From Atopobium sp. UBA2090 (lineage in GTDB: Bacteria > Actinomycetota > Coriobacteriia > Coriobacteriales > Atopobiaceae), in NCBI GenBank assembly GCA_002331575.1, contig DCZG01000116.1, positions 1,371 through 10,070 of the forward strand: a stretch of 8,700 bases of DNA, in the 5' to 3' direction. Made by a program: the position numbers and the translations under genes. The notes below the pieces were generated by a model. It saw only the letters and a list, made by a program, of their open reading frames with translations, did no database searches and was not told the DNA's origin. Positions 5,328 through 8,700 of the stretch are shown one piece after another (position 1 is the first letter of the stretch; every line of letters starts with the position of its first letter).

Positions 5328-6985
5328 TCGAGGTCTCGGGAGTCAAGGTCCCTCTCGCACGTCTCGACGGCACCGACGAGACCGAGGCTCGCGTCGTGCG
5401 CGACGCCCTGCTCCACAAGCTGCGCCTTCCCTCTCCGGACATCGCTTCTGTCGAGCTGCGCCGTCGCTCGATAGACGCTCGCAAGCGCGATGCGATTCAG
5501 CTCACCTACACGGTGCGCGCCGAGCTTTCCGGTGGCGCCAAGGCCGAGACGACGCTCATCTCCCACCTTGCCAGCCGCCATGCGGACGGTGGCGTCTCCC
5601 GCGTGTCCGAGACGCCCTTCTCGCTGCCCGTCCTCTCCGGGCCCCGCCCCGCGGAGCGCCCGATCGTCGTCGGCGCAGGATGCGCGGGGCTCTTCTGCGC
5701 CCTCGCCCTCGCGCGATCCGGTCTCGAGCCGCTGCTCGTCGAGCGCGGTGACGACGCCGCGCGGCGAACCCGAGTCGTGGCACTCCACAACGAGACGGGC
5801 GCCCTCGACCCCGAGAGCAACATCCAGTTTGGCGTTGGCGGCGCGGGCACCTTCTCGGACGGCAAGCTCCAGACGGGAACCAAGAGCGACTCGCACCGTC
5901 TCATCCTCGAGACCTTCGTGGCCGCGGGCGCGCAGAGGCAGATTCTCTGGGACGCCCGACCACATGTGGGAAGCGACGTCCTGCCGGGCGTGGTCACGAG
6001 GGTCGTGGGCATGATCGAGGAGGCGGGCGGGGAGGTCCGCTGCCGCTGCCGGCTCACCGACATCGACGTGACGGGCGGCAGGGTCCGCTCGGTGACCCTC
6101 GAGAGCCACGACGACGAGGGCCATCCCCGCGAGGAGCGCATCGACGCGTCCTGCGTGGTCCTCGCCTGCGGGCACTCTGCCCGCGACGTCTTCGAGCTCC
6201 TCCGCGACCGCGCCGTCCCCATGGAGCGAAAGACCTTCGCGATGGGCGTGCGCATCGAGCATCTCCAGGCCGACGTCGACTCCGTGCTCTATGGCAGGTC
6301 GGCGGGGCACCCCGCCCTCGGAGCGGCACCCTACAAGCTCGCCGTCCATCTCCCCTCGGGCAGGTCGGCCTTCTCGTTCTGCATGTGTCCGGGCGGGCTC
6401 GTGGTCTCGGCGGCGAGCGAGCCCGGCGGGGTGGTCACCAACGGCATGAGCCTCTCCGACCGAGCGGGTGAGAACGCGAACGCGGGGCTTCTCGCCAACG
6501 TCTTTCCCGGCGACCTCGACGGGGACGACGTCCTCGCGGGCGTGGAGCTCCAGCGTCGCTGCGAGCGGGCGGCCTTCGCCCTCGGTGGCGGCGACTACGT
6601 CGCACCCGCACAGCTCGTGGGGGACTTCCTGCGCGGAACGCCGTCGAGCGCCGGCGGGCGGGTTCGGCCCAGCTACCCTCGTGGCGTCACCTGGGGAGAC
6701 GTCTCACCCTGCCTCCCCGACTACGTGCGCGAGACCATTCGCGAGGCGATACCCCTCATGGAGCGCAGACTGCGCGGATTCTCGGTCCCCGACGCGGTGC
6801 TCACGGGGGTGGAGACCCGCTCGAGCGCGCCCGTCCGCGTGACGCGCGGGGACGACGGCCAGAGCGTCGGCGTGAGCGGCCTGTGGCCCTGCGGTGAGGG
6901 CGCGGGATACGCGGGCGGCATCATGAGCGCGGCGGCCGACGGCATCCGCACGGCGGAGCAGGTCGTGGCCTCGCTCAACCAGTAG
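5324..6985 (+). CDS. COG2509-type FAD-dependent dehydrogenase
   Basis: A 553-residue flavoprotein of the poorly characterised COG2509 family. An N-terminal domain of about 110 residues precedes the Rossmann motif VVGAGCAGLF (115-124) and LLVERG (137-142). The family core is clear: SNIQFGVGGAGTFSDGKLQT (165-184), ARPHVGSD (211-218), LACGHSARDVFELL (280-293), FAMGVRIEH (305-313), FCMCPGG (352-358) with a Cys-Met-Cys pair, NGMS (373-376), GVETRSSAPVR (495-505) and GEGAGYAGGIMSAAADGI (524-541). The ATG at 5324 overlaps the previous stop (ATGA), with AGGAG 8 nt upstream, so translation is coupled. The frame is open further upstream, but that stretch overlaps the previous gene in another frame. The reaction is unknown; the FCMCPGG cysteines could be redox-active or bind metal. 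Partnership with Mrp and the HI0933-type enzyme is inferred from operon structure. Confidence 0.92.
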   Translation: MIEVSGVKVPLARLDGTDETEARVVRDALLHKLRLPSPDIASVELRRRSIDARKRDAIQLTYTVRAELSGGAKAETTLISHLASRHADGGVSRVSETPFSLPVLSGPRPAERPIVVGAGCAGLFCALALARSGLEPLLVERGDDAARRTRVVALHNETGALDPESNIQFGVGGAGTFSDGKLQTGTKSDSHRLILETFVAAGAQRQILWDARPHVGSDVLPGVVTRVVGMIEEAGGEVRCRCRLTDIDVTGGRVRSVTLESHDDEGHPREERIDASCVVLACGHSARDVFELLRDRAVPMERKTFAMGVRIEHLQADVDSVLYGRSAGHPALGAAPYKLAVHLPSGRSAFSFCMCPGGLVVSAASEPGGVVTNGMSLSDRAGENANAGLLANVFPGDLDGDDVLAGVELQRRCERAAFALGGGDYVAPAQLVGDFLRGTPSSAGGRVRPSYPRGVTWGDVSPCLPDYVRETIREAIPLMERRLRGFSVPDAVLTGVETRSSAPVRVTRGDDGQSVGVSGLWPCGEGAGYAGGIMSAAADGIRTAEQVVASLNQ

Positions 6986-6987
6986 CC

Positions 6988-7042
6988 CCTGCCAAAGGTG
7001 CCTGCCTGCCAAAGGTGCCAACGCCCTTTGGCAGCCAAAGGG
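6988..7042. repeat. 15-bp tandem repeat plus overlapping inverted repeats (REP-like)
   Basis: CCTGCCAAAGGTGCC occurs at 6988-7002 and again at 7005-7019. CCTTTGGCAG (7025-7034) is the exact complement of CTGCCAAAGG (7006-7015), giving a 10-bp stem with a 9-nt loop. CCCTTTGGC (7024-7032) also pairs with GCCAAAGGG (7034-7042) around a single base. The two hairpins share 7025-7034 and cannot form together. The cluster starts 2 nt after the COG2509-type stop and may help end transcription of that operon. It resembles short palindromic repeats (REP type), sometimes mobilised by RAYT transposases, but no such gene is in the window. Confidence 0.7.
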
Positions 7043-7068
7043 ACACCCTCCGACGACGGCTCGCGGGG

Positions 7069-7190
7069 TTTTTGGCTCAAGGTTCACAGCAGTATCGACC
7101 CTACTACCTGCGGAAACATGAGGCGCCAAAATCGAAAGCAATGTGCGAGAAAGGCTCTTGCAGGTCAGAGCCCTGCTGACAGGAGCCAAA
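7069..7190. other. Non-coding, structure-rich segment of the convergent intergenic region
   Basis: No credible gene covers this stretch; the frames through it have no family match. It is visibly less GC-rich than the flanking genes. TTTTGGC (7070-7076) can pair with GCCAAAA (7125-7131), extended by TCA/TGA across a 3-nt bulge. GGCTC (7153-7157) pairs with GAGCC (7183-7187), enclosing GCAGG/CCTGC (7160-7164 with 7172-7176); GGCTCT/AGAGCC and GTCAG/CTGAC are alternative pairings. GCCAAA/TTTGGC hexamers continue here from the neighbouring repeat. It may be a repeat remnant, a small RNA or a shared 3' UTR. I cannot match it to a named RNA. Confidence 0.35.
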
Positions 7191-7216
7191 GTCCTCGCGG
7201 TTCGCCCTCGACATCC

Positions 7217-7230
7217 TCGCGACGTCGCGA
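7217..7230. repeat. 14-bp perfect palindrome downstream of the GtrA gene
   Basis: TCGCGACGTCGCGA is a perfect 14-bp palindrome, 10 nt beyond the GtrA-family stop codon on the minus strand. It could fold as a short 5-bp hairpin or act as a protein-binding site. No U-tract follows, so a terminator role is weakly supported. Confidence 0.35.
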
Positions 7231-7240
7231 CCCCACACGA

Positions 7241-7660
7241 CTAGCCCTTCTCGGGGAGCTCCCTGAACGAGATCGTCTTGTTGAGGATGAACTGCATGAG
7301 ACCGGCGGTCATCACGGCGACGAGCTTCGCGATCAGGTGGGTCGCCGCGAAGAAGGTGAGCGCCACCCAGATGAGAAGCTCCTGAACGCACATGCCCGTC
7401 AGGCCGATGGCAAAGAACGTGAGGTAGCGCCTGCCCGGTCTGTCCTTGACCTTGAAGGTGAAACGCCGGTTGAGAAAGAAGGAGATCGTGATCCCCACCG
7501 AGGCGCTCACCACGTTGGAGACAAGCGGGTCGACGCCGAGCGCGTCCGTGAGCCCCTCGTAGACGAGGATGTCCACGCCGGCGGCGACGCACCCCAGCAG
7601 CGCGTACGAGACGAGCTGCCTCAACCATGTTGGGGACTGATCGGACAGTAATCGCGCCAT
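7241..7660 (-). CDS. GtrA-family membrane protein
   Basis: A 139-residue protein with four membrane helices at about residues 14-35, 46-64, 80-103 and 108-127. The family motif FFLNRRFTFK (61-70), at the end of helix 2, is echoed by LNKTISFRE (126-134) after helix 4, as expected for the internally duplicated GtrA fold. GtrA proteins are thought to move undecaprenyl-phosphate-linked sugars across the membrane for polysaccharide, teichoic acid or glycan modification. The usual partner glycosyltransferase is not in view. The ATG at 7660 lies 3 nt after the stop of the PTS IIB gene (TAG-cct-ATG) with only a weak ribosome site, so translation probably depends on coupling to that gene. The family is clear; the transported sugar is not. 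Confidence 0.9.
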   Translation of the reverse strand: MARLLSDQSPTWLRQLVSYALLGCVAAGVDILVYEGLTDALGVDPLVSNVVSASVGITISFFLNRRFTFKVKDRPGRRYLTFFAIGLTGMCVQELLIWVALTFFAATHLIAKLVAVMTAGLMQFILNKTISFRELPEKG

Positions 7661-7663
7661 AGG

Positions 7664-7948
7664 CTACTTATCGCCCACCGCAGCTATGAGACGTTCGAGT
7701 TCCTCATCCTCGTTCATGCCCGTGAGGAAGGCGACACCGTTGAAGACTGGCACGTCGTAGTCCTCGTGCGTGCTGACGACGGGGACGTAGGCATCCGCTC
7801 CGACGAGGGCGTCAGCGAGGGACGCCACGTCGACGGCCACCACGTCGGCCTCGATGCCGCGTGCGGCGAGAAGCTTGGAGATCTTGTTTGCCACCGTGTG
7901 TGACGTAGCGACACCACTACCACATGCGACGACGATTCTGGCAGCCAT
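7664..7948 (-). CDS. PTS sugar transporter subunit IIB, galactitol type
   Basis: A 94-residue cytosolic phosphocarrier domain. The active-site loop VACGSGVATSHTVANKI runs from residue 7 to 23. Cys9 is the residue phosphorylated by IIA and used to phosphorylate the incoming sugar at IIC. The CGSGVATS form and the following GIEADVVAVDVASL strand fit the galactitol (GatB-like) group within the lactose/cellobiose superfamily. The start is ATG 7948, with GGGGAG 4 nt upstream; a GTG five codons earlier overlaps that site and was not chosen. No IIA or IIC gene is present within about 4 kb to the left or in the visible part to the right. It may serve a transporter encoded elsewhere, or regulate rather than transport. 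A DUF2974 gene lies 78 nt upstream and a GtrA gene 3 nt downstream. Confidence 0.88.
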   Translation of the reverse strand: MAARIVVACGSGVATSHTVANKISKLLAARGIEADVVAVDVASLADALVGADAYVPVVSTHEDYDVPVFNGVAFLTGMNEDEELERLIAAVGDK

Positions 7949-8026
7949 GGCTCTCCCCTTCACTCGACAGGCGAAACGAACGACCGTGTGTCTCTCTACT
8001 GTACCCGAAACCTCGCGGTGCTGGCG

Positions 8027-8700
8027 CTATCCCTGTTCAGACGGGCTTGCAGGCTGCTCGGACGGCCTGCCGGGCTCCAAGATGCCGAGTGACGCCGTGT
8101 CGGGAACGAGGGCGTCGGCGAGAAGGGCGATGGCGTGCGTGAGGTGACCGCGCTCCTCGCCGTCAAGCTTGGAGACCGCGGTGAGCATCGCCGGAATCGT
8201 CGTCTTCCAGTTGCCGTGTAGGTCCGCGAAGGTGTCCTCCCCACTGGCGTAGAAGATGGAGAAGAGCGTGTCGACGAAGCCCTCTCGCTCCGCCTGGGTC
8301 ATGCTCGATATCCAGTCGTTGAGACCGCGATCGAGAAAGTCCGCGCCGCCCGAGAGACCCTCCGCCCGTCGGAACTCGACCCCGTCCACGATCCACGAGA
8401 AGGGGTCGTGCTGCAGCACGCCCACCGACGTCGACTCGACGGTGGAGAAGTCCTCCTGCTGCTCGAAGAGCATGCCGATGAGGGACGAGCGCGGCACCGT
8501 CTTGTGGATGAGGCCGGCGCTCTCCTTCCAGCTCGGCGACGAGAGCATCTCGCGCGTGAAGCCAGGACCGTCGTGCGAGAAGGCGGCGGCGATACGGGCG
8601 TGCGTTGCCTGGTCGCACATCGCGGCGGCATAGGCGGCAAGGTTGCCTCCCTTGGAGTGACCTCCCACGTAGACCCTGCCCTCGGCGAGCGACGCGGCTC
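8027..8700 (-). CDS. DUF2974 (Mbeg1-like) alpha/beta hydrolase, 5' part missing
   Basis: The C-terminal 224 residues of a DUF2974 protein; the start lies beyond the right edge, and coding sequence continues in frame to position 8698. The window frame opens AASLAEGRVYVGGHSKGGNL, where GHSKGG is the nucleophile elbow with the candidate catalytic Ser. SHDGPGF, about 27 residues later, holds the probable catalytic Asp. VPRSSLIGMLFE and LQHDPFSW, containing the candidate catalytic His, complete the family pattern. Members are predicted lipase/esterase-like cytosolic hydrolases without an established substrate. The last 15 residues (a repeated PSEQ motif rich in Pro, Ser and Glu) look disordered. 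A GTG at 8668 just before the elbow is not a credible start, because the core strand precedes it. The IIB gene follows 78 nt downstream on the same strand. Confidence 0.88.
   Translation of the reverse strand, partial: AASLAEGRVYVGGHSKGGNLAAYAAAMCDQATHARIAAAFSHDGPGFTREMLSSPSWKESAGLIHKTVPRSSLIGMLFEQQEDFSTVESTSVGVLQHDPFSWIVDGVEFRRAEGLSGGADFLDRGLNDWISSMTQAEREGFVDTLFSIFYASGEDTFADLHGNWKTTIPAMLTAVSKLDGEERGHLTHAIALLADALVPDTASLGILEPGRPSEQPASPSEQG

Noticed and set aside
4871..6349. 492-codon open frame on the minus strand opposite the two flavoprotein genes
   Set aside because: It spans parts of two well-supported genes, has shadow-like composition and shows no recognisable domain.
7046..7073. CCC/GGGG with TTTTT at 7069-7073 as an intrinsic terminator of the flavoprotein operon
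   Set aside because: The stem is short and interrupted (CCC-T-CCG-ACGA-CGG-CTCGC-GGGG), so it is too weak to call on its own.
6998..7240. Possible small coding gene in the convergent gap
   Set aside because: The plus-strand frame continues across the GtrA gene in antisense, with no ribosome site, and the translation has no recognisable domain.

Overview
The window is GC-rich throughout, with short intergenic gaps and strong GGAG/GGGAG-type ribosome binding sites. The gene content (Mrp ATPase, BaiN/HI0933-type flavoprotein, COG2509-type flavoprotein, DUF2974 hydrolase, DUF2975/XRE pair, galactitol-type PTS IIB) suggests a chromosomal segment of an actinobacterium, most likely a gut or oral member of Coriobacteriia such as an Olsenella/Atopobium/Collinsella relative. 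The taxonomic placement is inference from gene content and composition; no rRNA or other marker is present. No tRNA, rRNA, CRISPR array, insertion sequence or phage gene was seen.

Layout. (1) Positions 1-116, minus: the first 38 codons of uvrA, running off the left edge. (2) Positions 260-2506, minus: a compact three-gene operon of a DUF2975 membrane protein, a small YozG-like XRE regulator and a DUF4173 multi-pass membrane protein. Gaps are 2 and 4 nt. A recognisable promoter carries TATCG-type palindromes in and beside it, and a perfect 14-bp hairpin follows the last stop codon. (3) Positions 2636-3097, minus: a lone YhcH/YjgK/YiaL (DUF386) sugar-anomerase-like protein. (4) Positions 3234-6985, plus: an operon of an Mrp/NBP35-type P-loop ATPase and two different FAD-dependent oxidoreductases, the second starting inside the stop codon of the first (ATGA). 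(5) Positions 6986-7240: a convergent intergenic region with a 15-bp direct repeat, overlapping mutually exclusive hairpins and seven copies of GCCAAA/TTTGGC. (6) Positions 7241-8700, minus: a DUF2974 (Mbeg1-like) alpha/beta hydrolase cut by the right edge, then an orphan PTS IIB protein, then a GtrA-family membrane protein 3 nt later.

How the genes may work together. The Mrp-flavoprotein operon pairs an Fe-S cluster carrier ATPase with two cytosolic flavoenzymes. The DUF2975-XRE-DUF4173 unit looks like an autoregulated membrane module of unknown function, and is the best candidate here for an undescribed system. The IIB-GtrA coupling is unusual because neither gene has its usual partners (IIA/IIC, or a glycosyltransferase) in view.
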